64,000 nt of DNA from Parabacteroides distasonis (GCA_021531385.1 JAFBIR010000017.1:1-64000), one strand, 5' to 3'. Positions 46,040 to 55,436 are shown, numbered from the stretch's first letter. Numbers and translations: made by a program. Notes: generated by a model not told the origin, from the letters alone.

Positions 46040-46070
46040 GAGCAGTTTTCCATAGGCTAATAACTGAGTG

Positions 46071-46098
46071 GAGGGCGATTCTGCGAAGAATCGCCCTC
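46071..46098 (+). terminator. Probable terminator of the glycogen operon
   Basis: GAGGGCGATT (46071-46080) pairs perfectly with AATCGCCCTC (46089-46098) around an 8-base loop. The stem is strong, but the sequence after it is only mildly T-rich. Confidence 0.6.
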
Positions 46099-46191
46099 TA
46101 TACATTGTGTGAATAAGGAAGATTTGTGGCATAAATACACTATCTATGCTTTGTTTTGCTTCAAAGCGTAAATGTTTATGTGTCTTCAAAT

Positions 46192-46205
46192 AACAAATAT
46201 TTGTT
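46192..46205. promoter_or_regulatory. 14-bp perfect palindrome, possible operator
   Basis: AACAAATATTTGTT is a perfect dyad in the 441-base gap between the GH57 and M64 genes. It may bind a dimeric regulator or be chance in AT-rich sequence. A nearby GCTTTG/CAAAGC hairpin lies at 46148-46167. Confidence 0.3.
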
Positions 46206-46326
46206 CTTTTGCACTAATTAACGTCATCTTGTTTTGTGGTCTCAATTAAAAAACTTTCATTTGCATACGAAAAATTTAGTAGTAGCAAAATAGATATGCA
46301 ACCGCAATTATTTGACAAATATTCAA

Positions 46327-46446
46327 AGCAGGCACTTACCGAACTCCATCGGTATCGGGGTGTCATGTTTAGCCCGACCTGCTAAAAACCACGTGCTTTG
46401 CATGACGAGAGCATGTCATGCCCAAGCTATGCCACTATGCTTTTTT
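46327..46446 (+). ncRNA. Candidate structured RNA
   Basis: A G+C-rich island in an otherwise AT-rich gap. AGCAGG (46327-46332) pairs with CCTGCT (46378-46383) and encloses ACCG/CGGT (46338-46341 with 46350-46353) and CGGG/CCCG (46356-46359 with 46373-46376), giving a three-way junction. A GCATGAC/GTCATGC hairpin (46400-46406 with 46415-46421) and a T6 run (46441-46446) follow. It matches no RNA family I recognise. The alternative is a 29-codon ORF at 46296-46385 that overlaps it. No clear promoter is seen. The remainder of this gap holds nothing else supportable. Confidence 0.3.
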
Positions 46447-46480
46447 GACTTGTTAATTGTAAACCACTTTATCATACATC

Positions 46481-47764
46481 ATGAGGACTAAGTATTTATT
46501 TTTGCTCATAGGGCTTGCTATAACCGTAGCTCTACAGGGGCAGACTTTCAGTGATTATTTCGCTGAAAAGACGTTACGTTTGGATTATCTCTTTGTTGGA
46601 AATGTTGATCGTCAAGAGGTTACCCTTAGGGAATTGTCTTGCCTTCCCGGTTGGGCAGGTAGGCGGCATCACTTGGCTGAGCTTCCATTGAAAGGGGATG
46701 GCCAGATCCATGTGCGTGATAAGGCCACTGGTGTCGAGATTTACAGTCATTCTTTTTCTTCCCTGTTCCAGGAATGGTTAGACACGGACGAGGCGAAAGG
46801 TTCGACCAAAGGCTTTGAGAATACCTTCTTGGTACCCTTCCCGATCCGTCCTGTGGAGATTGAGGCCCTCCTTTTCGATGCGCGTGGAGAGGTGGCTACC
46901 CGCTTTGTCCATACGGTTGATCCTTCGGACATCTTGATCCATCTCAAAGGGACAGGCGAGATACTTCCCCATAAGTATATTTGGAAAGGAGGAGACGTGG
47001 AGCAGTGCATTGATATTGCTATTTTGGCTGAGGGTTATACCGAGGAGGAGATGGAACGGTTCTATCAGGATGCGGAGATCGCTATGGAAAGCCTTTTCAA
47101 TCATGAGCCTTTCCGCTCGATGAAGGAGCGTTTCAATATCGTGGCGGTAGCCAGCACTTCCATTGATAGTGGCGTTAGCGTGCCGCGGTTAGGCGAATGG
47201 CGTCGTACGGCCTTCGGCTCCCATTTCAGCACCTTCTATTCGGATCGCTACTTGACCACCAGCGATGTGCGTTCCATTCACGATGCCCTTTCGGGTATTG
47301 CCTATGAGCACATCATCATTTTGGCCAATACCGATGAGTATGGAGGTGGCGGTATCTATAATGCATTTACGTTGACGACGGCTCACCATAAAGATTTCCG
47401 TCCGGTGGTGGTGCATGAGTTTGGGCATAGCTTTGGCGGATTAGCCGACGAGTATTTCTATGAGAACGATACGATGACCGATACCACTCCCTTGGATGTG
47501 GAGCCTTGGGAACAAAACATCACTACCCGGGTGGATTTCGGTTCGAAATGGCAAGATATGTTGGTCAAAGGAACACCGGTTCCGACCCCAGTGACAGAGA
47601 GCAAGCGTTATCCGGTAGGTGTGTATGAGGGAGGTGGCTACTCCACGAAAGGGGTCTATCGCCCGGCTGATTATTGCCGGATGCGGGTCAACGAATGGCC
47701 TGAGTTTTGCCCGGTGTGCCAACGTGCGCTCCGTCGTTTGATTGATTTTTATACTCAACCATAA
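46481..47764 (+). CDS. M64 family metallopeptidase (IgA peptidase-like)
   Basis: A 427-aa secreted zinc peptidase. A signal peptide (ending near LQGQ) is followed by an N-terminal beta-rich domain (about 22-160). The catalytic domain carries the long M64 motif HEFGHSFGGLADEY from H312 (H312, E313, H316, then D and E). IAILAEGYT, IIILANTDEYGG and a C-terminal CRMRVNEWPEFCPVCQ are also typical. The family founder cuts IgA, but most Bacteroidales members have unknown targets. Confidence 0.92.
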   Translation: MRTKYLFLLIGLAITVALQGQTFSDYFAEKTLRLDYLFVGNVDRQEVTLRELSCLPGWAGRRHHLAELPLKGDGQIHVRDKATGVEIYSHSFSSLFQEWLDTDEAKGSTKGFENTFLVPFPIRPVEIEALLFDARGEVATRFVHTVDPSDILIHLKGTGEILPHKYIWKGGDVEQCIDIAILAEGYTEEEMERFYQDAEIAMESLFNHEPFRSMKERFNIVAVASTSIDSGVSVPRLGEWRRTAFGSHFSTFYSDRYLTTSDVRSIHDALSGIAYEHIIILANTDEYGGGGIYNAFTLTTAHHKDFRPVVVHEFGHSFGGLADEYFYENDTMTDTTPLDVEPWEQNITTRVDFGSKWQDMLVKGTPVPTPVTESKRYPVGVYEGGGYSTKGVYRPADYCRMRVNEWPEFCPVCQRALRRLIDFYTQP

Positions 47765-47780
47765 TAATACATTTTTTCTC

Positions 47781-48149
47781 ATGAAGCACAAAGACATGAA
47801 AATTAAGTTAGGTTTGCTTCTTTTCCTCCTCTGTGTGACGCTCTGTCCCGCATGGGCGCAGTCTTTCAGCGTGACGGGTACTAAAGTAGATGAGACGACC
47901 GTGAAGTTGTTGGGCTTCTATTGGTGCTCGGAGGAGCTGGTGGGTACGGTCGATGTTTCGGCTCGCACCATTACCTTCCGGCCGCAGACCTTGGGCTCTT
48001 ACTATACCTTTGCGCAAGAGACGGATGAGAAGGTTCCGGTGGTGGCAACCATCGCTGAGGATGGCACCATCCAGATCAAGGGCTGGGGTGCTTGGTATGG
48101 TGGTTATACCTATATCGAAGGGGCACAGACCCAATTGAGTAAACAATGA
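47781..48149 (+). CDS. Small secreted protein of unknown function
   Basis: A 122-aa protein with a signal peptide (MKHK, a hydrophobic stretch, AWAQ) and a mature part of about 98 residues that looks all-beta, with no recognisable domain. A second ATG at 47796 also gives a good signal peptide. It starts 16 bases after the M64 peptidase gene, so the two are probably co-transcribed. It might be an inhibitor, chaperone or cofactor of that protease, but there is no direct evidence. Confidence 0.75.
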   Translation: MKHKDMKIKLGLLLFLLCVTLCPAWAQSFSVTGTKVDETTVKLLGFYWCSEELVGTVDVSARTITFRPQTLGSYYTFAQETDEKVPVVATIAEDGTIQIKGWGAWYGGYTYIEGAQTQLSKQ

Positions 48150-48214
48150 TGAAATCATTTATACAATCGTACAGAACAAATTAAATATTAATCATTCATT
48201 AAATTATTATCACT

Positions 48215-49846
48215 ATGGATAACGCGATTTTTAGATTCCCGAAGCCGGCGAATGAGCCGGTGAAAGCCTATGCACCGGGTTCACCCGAGAAAGCTGCTTT
48301 GAAGCAAGCCTTGGAGCAGTTGAGTGGTGAGGAGTGGGAGATACCTTTGGTCATTGGCGGTAAAGAGATCCGCACCGGTAACACCGGTAAGGTGGTTATG
48401 CCGCACGATCATCACCATGTATTGGCTACCTATCACAAGGCAGGTGAGAAGGAGGTACAGATGGCGATTGATGCTGCGATGAAAGCACATAAAGAGTGGT
48501 CTGAGCTGCCTTGGGTAGAGCGTGCCTCAGTCATGTTGCGTGTGGCAGAGTTGTTGGCTACGAAATATCGCTATATCTTGAACGCTTCCGTGATGTTGGG
48601 TCAGAGCAAGAACCCTTTCCAGGCAGAGATCGACGCTCCTTGCGAATTGATCGACTTCTTGCGTTTCAGCACCTTCTATGCCAGCCAGGTCTATGCCGAT
48701 CAGCCCTATTCTGATCCGGGTATCTTGAACCGTATGGAGTATCGTGCGTTGGAGGGTTTCGTCTTCTCTTTGACTCCGTTCAACTTTACTTCAATCGCTT
48801 CTAACTTGAACATGGCTCCAGCTATGATGGGTAACGTGGCTGTATGGAAACCCTCTACAACCGCTTTGCATTCTAACTACTTCTTGATGAAGGTGTTCCA
48901 AGAGGCAGGATTGCCCGATGGCGTTGTCAACTTCATCCCGGGTCAAGGTAGCGTGATTGGTAAGGTGATCACGGCCAGCAAGGATTTGGCTGGATTCCAC
49001 TTCACGGGTTCAACTAACACCTTCAACACCTTGTGGCGTCAGATCGGTGAGAACTTGGGTCACTATAAGTCTTATCCGAAAATTGTCGGTGAGACAGGCG
49101 GTAAGAACTTCATCTTTGCGCACCCCTCTGCTCCAGCTTTGGATGTAGCGACCGCGATCGTACGTGGTGCCTTCGAGTATCAAGGCCAAAAGTGCTCTGC
49201 CGGCTCTCGTGCCTATATCCCCGCTTCACTCTGGAAAGAGGTGAAAGATTATGTGGGTGATATGCTGAAAGAGATCAAGATGGGTGATGTGCGTGACTTC
49301 TCTAACTTCATCAATGCCGTAATCGACGAGGCCTCTTTCGATAACATCATGAGCTACATCAACTATGCAAAACAATCACCTGATGCGGAGATCATCTTTG
49401 GTGGTAATGGTGACAAGTCTGTAGGTTACTTTGTAGAGCCGACTGTTATCCAGACAACTGATCCGATGTTCAAGAGCATGGTTGAGGAGATCTTTGGTCC
49501 GGTGATCACGATCTACGTTTATGAGGATGCGAAGTTTGAGGAGACTTTGGAGCTTTGCGATCGCACTTCTCCTTATGGCCTGACTGGTTCTATCTTCGCA
49601 CGTGATCGTTTCGCTATTGATAAGGCATTCAACACACTGCGTTACGCTGCTGGTAACTTCTACATCAACGATAAGCCGACAGGTGCTGTGATCGCACAAC
49701 AGCCGTTCGGTGGCTCACGTGCTTCTGGTACGAATGATAAGGCTGGTGGCCCGTTGAACTTGATCCGCTGGACGAACCCGCGTTGCATCAAGGAGTGCTT
49801 AGTACCACCGACAAGCTATGGCTATCCATTCCTTGGAGAGAAATAA
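48215..49846 (+). CDS. pruA: L-glutamate gamma-semialdehyde dehydrogenase (1-pyrroline-5-carboxylate dehydrogenase)
   Basis: A 543-aa NAD-dependent aldehyde dehydrogenase that oxidises glutamate semialdehyde to glutamate, the second step of proline breakdown. The catalytic cysteine is C327 in YQGQKCSAGSR and the general base is E293 in GETGGKN. The C-terminal QQPFGGSRASGTNDKAGG is specific to this enzyme class. The proline dehydrogenase gene follows after a 96-base gap containing an inverted repeat. Confidence 0.96.
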   Translation: MDNAIFRFPKPANEPVKAYAPGSPEKAALKQALEQLSGEEWEIPLVIGGKEIRTGNTGKVVMPHDHHHVLATYHKAGEKEVQMAIDAAMKAHKEWSELPWVERASVMLRVAELLATKYRYILNASVMLGQSKNPFQAEIDAPCELIDFLRFSTFYASQVYADQPYSDPGILNRMEYRALEGFVFSLTPFNFTSIASNLNMAPAMMGNVAVWKPSTTALHSNYFLMKVFQEAGLPDGVVNFIPGQGSVIGKVITASKDLAGFHFTGSTNTFNTLWRQIGENLGHYKSYPKIVGETGGKNFIFAHPSAPALDVATAIVRGAFEYQGQKCSAGSRAYIPASLWKEVKDYVGDMLKEIKMGDVRDFSNFINAVIDEASFDNIMSYINYAKQSPDAEIIFGGNGDKSVGYFVEPTVIQTTDPMFKSMVEEIFGPVITIYVYEDAKFEETLELCDRTSPYGLTGSIFARDRFAIDKAFNTLRYAAGNFYINDKPTGAVIAQQPFGGSRASGTNDKAGGPLNLIRWTNPRCIKECLVPPTSYGYPFLGEK

Positions 49847-49859
49847 TACAATCAATGAT

Positions 49860-49916
49860 GAATTATGAATTTTGAGTTATGAATGGGGAATCTGTTTAAT
49901 TCAAAATTCATAATTC
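49860..49916. repeat. 16-bp inverted repeat between pruA and the proline dehydrogenase gene
   Basis: GAATTATGAATTTTGA (49860-49875) is perfectly complementary to 49901-49916, with a 25-base loop. It is AT-only except for a few G/C and resembles dispersed AATTATGAATT-type repeats of Bacteroidales. It could trim or stabilise the shared transcript. Confidence 0.8.
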
Positions 49917-49942
49917 AAAACTCAAAATAAAAATATCGTATC

Positions 49943-51109
49943 ATGTTAGACTTTAATAATACCGAGATTGCCTTTTCCGCAAAGACGGATGGCGAATTAC
50001 AGAATGCAAAGTTGCTTTTCAGCACAATTCAGTATCCTTGGCTCGTGAAATGCGCCAAGGTGGCCAGCAATATAGCCATTAAGATCCATTTCCCGCTGGC
50101 TTGGGCGGTTAAGCCAACCCTTTACAAACAGTTCGTGGGTGGTGAGACCCTGCAAGATTGCACCAAGACCATCGAGCACTTGAAGCACTTCAACGTAAAG
50201 TCAACGCTTGATTTCTCTGCGGAGAGTGAGCAGACACCCGATGGTATCCAGGCTACTTTTGAGGAGACGATGCGTTCCATTGATTTTGCGAAAGGTAATC
50301 CCAACTTGGCTTACGCTGTGTTCAAGCCCTCTACGATCACTACCGATGATCTGTTGGCGAAGGCTTCTGAGAAACGGGGTGAGCTGAGTATTGAGGAGGT
50401 AAAGCAATTCCGTGAGTTTCGCGATCGTTTTATGGCTTTCTGCCAGCGTGCGTATGACAATGACGTACGTATCTTGGTGGATGCGGAGGATTACTGCTTC
50501 CAGGATGCCATTGACGAGCTGACGGATGAGGCTATGCGTAAGTTTAACAAGAAGCGTGCCATCGTTTTCGCTACGTTGCAGATGTACCGCCACGATCGTA
50601 TGCCTTATCTGGAGCGCATCTATAAAGACGCTGTGGAGAAGAACTACATCGCCGGTGTGAAGTTTGTGCGTGGTGCTTACATGGAGGAGGAGCGTGCGCG
50701 TGCGGCGAAGATGGGTTATCCTGATCCGATCTGCAAGGACAAGCAGGCTACAGACGACAACTATAATGCAGCTGTGAAATACACGGTGGATCACTTGGAT
50801 CATTTTGAGATGTTCATGGGTACGCACAATGAGGAGAGTAACCACCGCTTGGCTAAACTGTTGGATGAGAAGGGTATCGCACACAACGATCCCCGTATCT
50901 TCTTTGCGCAGTTGTTAGGTATGAGCGACAATATCTCTTTCAACTTGGCGCATGAGGGTTACAATGTTACGAAGTATGTGCCCTATGCAAAGGTGAACGA
51001 TGTATTGCCTTACTTGATCCGTCGTGCGGAGGAGAACACCTCTGTGGCTGGTCAGACAGGCCGTGAGCTTCGCATGTTGCGTGCGGAGATCGCTCGTCGT
51101 AAGAAATAA
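49943..51109 (+). CDS. Proline dehydrogenase
   Basis: A 388-aa FAD-dependent TIM-barrel enzyme converting proline to 1-pyrroline-5-carboxylate. STLDFSAE, LVDAEDYCFQDAID, TLQMYR, GVKFVRGAYMEEER and the terminal LPYLIRRAEENTSVAGQ are conserved in single-domain proline dehydrogenases. It works with the pruA product encoded just upstream, together yielding glutamate. A strong terminator follows. Confidence 0.95.
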   Translation: MLDFNNTEIAFSAKTDGELQNAKLLFSTIQYPWLVKCAKVASNIAIKIHFPLAWAVKPTLYKQFVGGETLQDCTKTIEHLKHFNVKSTLDFSAESEQTPDGIQATFEETMRSIDFAKGNPNLAYAVFKPSTITTDDLLAKASEKRGELSIEEVKQFREFRDRFMAFCQRAYDNDVRILVDAEDYCFQDAIDELTDEAMRKFNKKRAIVFATLQMYRHDRMPYLERIYKDAVEKNYIAGVKFVRGAYMEEERARAAKMGYPDPICKDKQATDDNYNAAVKYTVDHLDHFEMFMGTHNEESNHRLAKLLDEKGIAHNDPRIFFAQLLGMSDNISFNLAHEGYNVTKYVPYAKVNDVLPYLIRRAEENTSVAGQTGRELRMLRAEIARRKK

Positions 51110-51148
51110 CATCCATTGTACACATAACTAACCTATCTTGATGAGTGA

Positions 51149-51177
51149 GGGCGTTACATGCGTGTGGCGCCCTTTTT
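51149..51177 (+). terminator. Terminator of the proline operon
   Basis: A 10-bp stem with two G-T pairs (51149-51158 with 51163-51172) and a TGCG loop is followed by TTTTT. Its position argues against any coding start near 51145 for the next gene. Confidence 0.88.
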
Positions 51178-51306
51178 CGATACTTCTTCCAGGTGGCAGT
51201 CATGGACCAATCGACTCACTGCTGCAAATTAGCCCCTCTTTCGCTTACGGCACACCAAAATATAATGTATATTCGCGACGGAACGAAATGCGTATATGAA
51301 AGCGAA

Positions 51307-52215
51307 ATGAGTAATTTACCTTTATTGAAGATCGTAAATTTGATGCGTGGCGCATCTACGGTTGATAGCTTTAGGGATGAGCTGGCGGTGGGTGAGTTCA
51401 GTAGCCAATGTATGCCAGCCGTACGTGAGGGAGAGACTTCTCCCTTCTCTCCCATGCGATTAGATGCGTTGTTGATGCTTTTGGTAGAGCAGGGCTCTGC
51501 GGATATTCAGGTCGATTATACCCCTTTCCGGGTGGATGCGAAGTCGTTTGTGACCTTGATGCCAACCCATGTAATCCAGCTTATGCGGATGGATGACGCT
51601 TTCAAGGGGAAGCTGCTGATCGTTTCCCGAGGTTTCTTGGATCGGTTCAATCAGGCAGGGGTAAAAAATCGTTCGGTGGCCAGCTACATGGAGGCCCGCA
51701 AGAATCCGATTACTTCGCTCAATAAGGCTGAGTTCGATGTGGTGCTCCAAGGTGTGGAGCGGGTGCGTGAGAAGGTGAAGGTCAAGGGACATTACTACCA
51801 AAAGGAGGCGTTGCAGACTGCGGTAGTCGCTTTGTGTATTGATTTAGCGAATATCTTTGTTCATCATAGAGGCACGTTGAGTACCCCCTCACTGAGTCGG
51901 AAGGAGGAGTTGTTTGAGCAATTCCTGCAACTGCTGCATACCCATTGCCGGGAGCATCATGGCGTGGCATTCTATGCCTCCCAATTATGTATCTCTCCCC
52001 AATACCTCTCGATGCTTTTGAGAGAGCAAACAGGTAAATCAGCCAATAAGTGGATTGACGATGCAGTGCTCATGGAGGCGAAGATGCTTCTGAAGACACC
52101 TCTGTTGAGTGTGCAGCAGGTGGCTGAGCAACTTCATTTCTCCGATCAATCCACTTTTGGCAAGTTCTTTAAGAAGCATATTGGTTTGTCTCCGCTGGAG
52201 TTTAGGCGTTCCTGA
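51307..52215 (+). CDS. AraC family transcriptional regulator
   Basis: A 302-aa regulator with an N-terminal cupin-like sensory region and a C-terminal double helix-turn-helix (VQQVAEQLHFSDQSTFGKFFKKHIGLSPLEF). The ATG at 51307 is chosen because the longer reading frame from 51145 runs through the preceding terminator hairpin. A near-consensus -7 box, TATATTCG, lies about 30 bases upstream. It may control the neighbouring proline genes, but nothing in the sequence proves it. Confidence 0.9.
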   Translation: MSNLPLLKIVNLMRGASTVDSFRDELAVGEFSSQCMPAVREGETSPFSPMRLDALLMLLVEQGSADIQVDYTPFRVDAKSFVTLMPTHVIQLMRMDDAFKGKLLIVSRGFLDRFNQAGVKNRSVASYMEARKNPITSLNKAEFDVVLQGVERVREKVKVKGHYYQKEALQTAVVALCIDLANIFVHHRGTLSTPSLSRKEELFEQFLQLLHTHCREHHGVAFYASQLCISPQYLSMLLREQTGKSANKWIDDAVLMEAKMLLKTPLLSVQQVAEQLHFSDQSTFGKFFKKHIGLSPLEFRRS

Positions 52216-52229
52216 CTTTTGTCAGTGGT

Positions 52230-52757
52230 TTATTCCTCCAGTCCCTTCTTGAACTTATAGGCGTTGATCAACTCGCAGGCCCCGTAGAAGAGGCTGGCCA
52301 GTCCAAAAATGACGAACGTATTCGCCACTGCGTCGAACGGATAGGCCAAGATCATCGCCCCGGTCAAGAGCAGCAGGGTCGGCATGAGGTAAAATCCGAA
52401 CGGTACATGACTCCATTTTCGTGCTCGAATCAGTGAGATCAGTTGCTGAATGCCGGCGATCACCAATATACCGCCCAATACATACATTAATATATTGACG
52501 AAAAAGGCCGGGGTGGCTACTAACCAAGCACCTAATAGCAAACTGCCTGCGGCCTCGATCGGGAAGATGCGCTTTCCCTCCTCGGGTTGGGCGGGACGCA
52601 CGAAATAACGAATCAAGGCATAAAGGGCGGGTAACATAAACAATACGCCAATAAGAATGACCAAATAGTTGACTGCGGCATCTGGCCACATCACCAATAC
52701 AAAGCCCAACACGATGGCAAGGGCACTGCGTATAAGAATAACATTTTCAAATTTCAT
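52230..52757 (-). CDS. DUF308 (HdeD-like) membrane protein
   Basis: A 175-aa protein with six hydrophobic segments arranged as three similar pairs, each with a G/P turn (FVLVMWPDAAVNYLVILIG, LVATPAFFVNILMYVLGG, MILAYPFDAVANTFVIFG). This is the repeat pattern of DUF308/HdeD proteins. Some relatives protect against acid; the role here is unknown. It is convergent with the AraC gene, 14 bases apart. Confidence 0.9.
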   Translation of the reverse strand: MKFENVILIRSALAIVLGFVLVMWPDAAVNYLVILIGVLFMLPALYALIRYFVRPAQPEEGKRIFPIEAAGSLLLGAWLVATPAFFVNILMYVLGGILVIAGIQQLISLIRARKWSHVPFGFYLMPTLLLLTGAMILAYPFDAVANTFVIFGLASLFYGACELINAYKFKKGLEE

Positions 52758-52873
52758 ATCTTTTCGATTTTAAAGGTTCATAATAATAGGTGAATCTGAC
52801 AGCGAAGATAGCCTTTTTTATCGGAAGCTGTCGCAATTCGTCGAAGGAAAAGGGGGTACTGGTCGAAATATCC

Positions 52874-52904
52874 TTTCCCAGCGGGGTGCCGGGCGGTACA
52901 TTTG
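52874..52904 (+). promoter_or_regulatory. Promoter of the outer membrane beta-barrel gene
   Basis: TTTC (52874-52877) and TACATTTG (52897-52904) are 19 bases apart, fitting the Bacteroides -33/-7 layout. The ATG is 39 bases downstream. Confidence 0.65.
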
Positions 52905-52943
52905 CGTATCATTTAAAACGAAATCTTAAAAAATACGAGTGAT

Positions 52944-55436
52944 ATGAGAACAACGGTGAAGATGTTAGGATGGATGATGGCGATGTGGCTACTGGCTACC
53001 GCAGGTGTGCAGGCACAGAAAACAATCGTCAAAGGTGTAGTGCTGGATTCGCTGACCCAGGAGGGCGAGCCCTTCGCCACGATTCGGATCTACAAGCAAG
53101 GCAACCATGAGCAACCTGTGGCGATGAACGTGACCGATATGGATGGGCTCTTTTCGCAAGAGGTACAGGGTAAGGGAGCCTTCGAGATGTTGTTTAGCTC
53201 AGTGGGCAAGGCCAACAAGGTGGTTCCCTTTACCTTGAACGGACAAGCGGTGTTAAGCTTGGATACCATTTATGTGTCTGAAGACATGCAGCAGCTGAAG
53301 GGTGTTGAGGTGGTGGCGCAGCGACCGTTGGTGAAGATGGAGGTCGATAAGATGACCTATAACACAGCCGATGATGTGGACGCTAAATCGAGCACGGTGT
53401 TGGAGATGCTCCGTAAGGTGCCAATGGTGACGGTTGATGGTAATGACAACATTACAGTCAATGGAAGCAGCAGTTTCAAGGTCTATGTGGATGGTAAGCC
53501 CAACGTGATGATGAGCAGCAATCCTTCGGCCATCTTCAAGAATATGCCGGCCAGCGCGGTGAAGAACATCGAGGTGATCACCAATCCGGGTGTGAAGTAT
53601 GACGCGGAAGGTGTAGGTGGTGTGCTCAACTTGGTGATGGACAAGGTGACTGGACAGGGAGCGACGGACATCAGTGGCTACAACGGAACGATCCGAGGGA
53701 TGGCTACCTCTCGTGGTTTTGGTGGCGGTGCCTACTTTAGCTTGCAAAAGGGTAAGTTTGCGATGTCTCTGGATGCCAATGTGATGAAGAGTACGCCGAT
53801 GAACTCCACGGTGGAGATGACGCGTGAGCAGTATAGCCCGGCAGGTACCGGTGTCTTGAAGAACGAGAGCGATGGAGATACCGATTTCTTCATCAAGATG
53901 GGCAACCTGAACCTGAGCTACGAAATCGACAGTTTGAATATGGTGACTGCCTCTTTCGGCTTGATGGGCTTCGACAACAAGAGCGAGATGAACTCTGCCA
54001 ACACAATGAAGGGTGGTTTCTATGGGGAGGGCTTCAGCTACAAGAGCTTCTCGGATCAAGACAACGATAGCTATTCCATCAACGGAAGTGTGGATTATCA
54101 GCATACCTTCGCTAATAACAAGGAACGGATGTTGACACTCTCTTACTTGATCTCCACCACGCCGAACTATACGGATGCATATAGCCTGTTTGAGACCAAT
54201 GGCCAAGAGAGCCTGTTCAATATGACCAATCGCTATACGGATGGCTATCGCAATACGTTGGAGAATACCTTCCAGGCTGATTTCTCTACACCGTTGGCCG
54301 CAGGGCATAAGTTGAATGTGGGTGCGAAATACATCCTGCGCAACAACAAGTCGGATTCCAAATATTACTTGGATGACAACGGGCAGTATGTTTATAACGA
54401 GGCAGGTAGCTTGAACTACAAGCACCAGAACGACATCTTGGCTGGCTATGTAGAGTATGACGGCAAATGGGGCAAGTGGGGTTTGAAAGGTGGCGTGCGC
54501 TATGAGCATACTTGGCAGAACGTGAAGTACATCGTGGGGCAAGGAGAGGATTTCAAGATGGATTATGGCAATTTGGTGCCCTCGGCCAATCTCTCTTATG
54601 CCTTGGCGGATAATCAGAATATCGGTCTGACCTACAACATGCGTATCAGCCGTCCGGGTATTACCTATCTGAATCCCTATGTGGATCAGACAGATCCGAC
54701 CAGCATCACCTATGGTAATACCGATCTGGAATGCGAGGAGGCACACAACATCAGCTTGGTTTATAACCTCTTCACGCCGAAGTGGATTGTCAACCTGACC
54801 TTGCGTGAGGGTATCTGCGACAATGCGATCGAGAGCTACAGTTTCTATCAGGACAATGTGCTGCATACCACTTATGGCAACATCGTGAAGAATCATCAGA
54901 CCGGCCTCAATGCCTTTGTCAACTGGAACGCAGGCCCCAAAACCCGTATCTATATGAACGGTGGCTTGTCATACATTGACTTGAAGAGCAAGCCGCTTGA
55001 TTTGACCAACAACGGCTGGCAGGGGAATATCATGGTAGGTGCGCAGCAAACATTGCCTTGGAACATCCGACTGAGTTTGAACATGATCGCCTCTACGAAG
55101 CAATACAACCTGCAAGGCTGGAGCACTGGTTTCAACGCCGTGATGGGTAGCATCTCTCGCTCCTTCCTCAACGAGAAGTTGAATGTCTCTATCAATGGCA
55201 TGACTCCGCTGACAGGTGCGAAGCTGAAGATGGAGACAATGGCACAGGGCAAGGACTTCCTCAACAAGACGAAGATCCGCGTGCCGATCCAGATGGTGGG
55301 TCTTAGCATTAGCTACACCTTCGGAAAGCAGGGCATCAAGAGCAAGAAGACGGCTCGCTCCATCCAAAACACCGATCAGAAGAACCAAGAATCTTCTAAT
55401 CAGCAGATGGGTACCATGATGTTCCAACAACAATAA
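52944..55436 (+). CDS. Outer membrane beta-barrel protein, TonB-receptor-like
   Basis: An 830-aa outer membrane protein. A signal peptide (to about residue 25) leads to a carboxypeptidase-regulatory-like domain (VKGVVLDSLTQEGEPFATIRI, about 28-110). A plug-like region (about 130-235: VEVVAQRPLVKMEVDKMTY, KVYVDGKPNVM, VKNIEVITNPGVKYDAEG) precedes a large barrel. It fits the outer membrane beta-barrel family related to TonB-dependent receptors. No SusD partner or TonB gene is nearby, so its ligand is unknown. The last 25 residues are Gln/Asn-rich, which is atypical for a barrel end. Confidence 0.9.
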   Translation: MRTTVKMLGWMMAMWLLATAGVQAQKTIVKGVVLDSLTQEGEPFATIRIYKQGNHEQPVAMNVTDMDGLFSQEVQGKGAFEMLFSSVGKANKVVPFTLNGQAVLSLDTIYVSEDMQQLKGVEVVAQRPLVKMEVDKMTYNTADDVDAKSSTVLEMLRKVPMVTVDGNDNITVNGSSSFKVYVDGKPNVMMSSNPSAIFKNMPASAVKNIEVITNPGVKYDAEGVGGVLNLVMDKVTGQGATDISGYNGTIRGMATSRGFGGGAYFSLQKGKFAMSLDANVMKSTPMNSTVEMTREQYSPAGTGVLKNESDGDTDFFIKMGNLNLSYEIDSLNMVTASFGLMGFDNKSEMNSANTMKGGFYGEGFSYKSFSDQDNDSYSINGSVDYQHTFANNKERMLTLSYLISTTPNYTDAYSLFETNGQESLFNMTNRYTDGYRNTLENTFQADFSTPLAAGHKLNVGAKYILRNNKSDSKYYLDDNGQYVYNEAGSLNYKHQNDILAGYVEYDGKWGKWGLKGGVRYEHTWQNVKYIVGQGEDFKMDYGNLVPSANLSYALADNQNIGLTYNMRISRPGITYLNPYVDQTDPTSITYGNTDLECEEAHNISLVYNLFTPKWIVNLTLREGICDNAIESYSFYQDNVLHTTYGNIVKNHQTGLNAFVNWNAGPKTRIYMNGGLSYIDLKSKPLDLTNNGWQGNIMVGAQQTLPWNIRLSLNMIASTKQYNLQGWSTGFNAVMGSISRSFLNEKLNVSINGMTPLTGAKLKMETMAQGKDFLNKTKIRVPIQMVGLSISYTFGKQGIKSKKTARSIQNTDQKNQESSNQQMGTMMFQQQ

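Noticed and set aside
53253-54896. A 547-codon open frame on the minus strand opposite the outer membrane beta-barrel gene.
   Set aside because: It is fully antisense to a well-supported gene, its translation is a low-complexity His/Ile/Arg-rich sequence, and it has no family similarity. Shadow frame.
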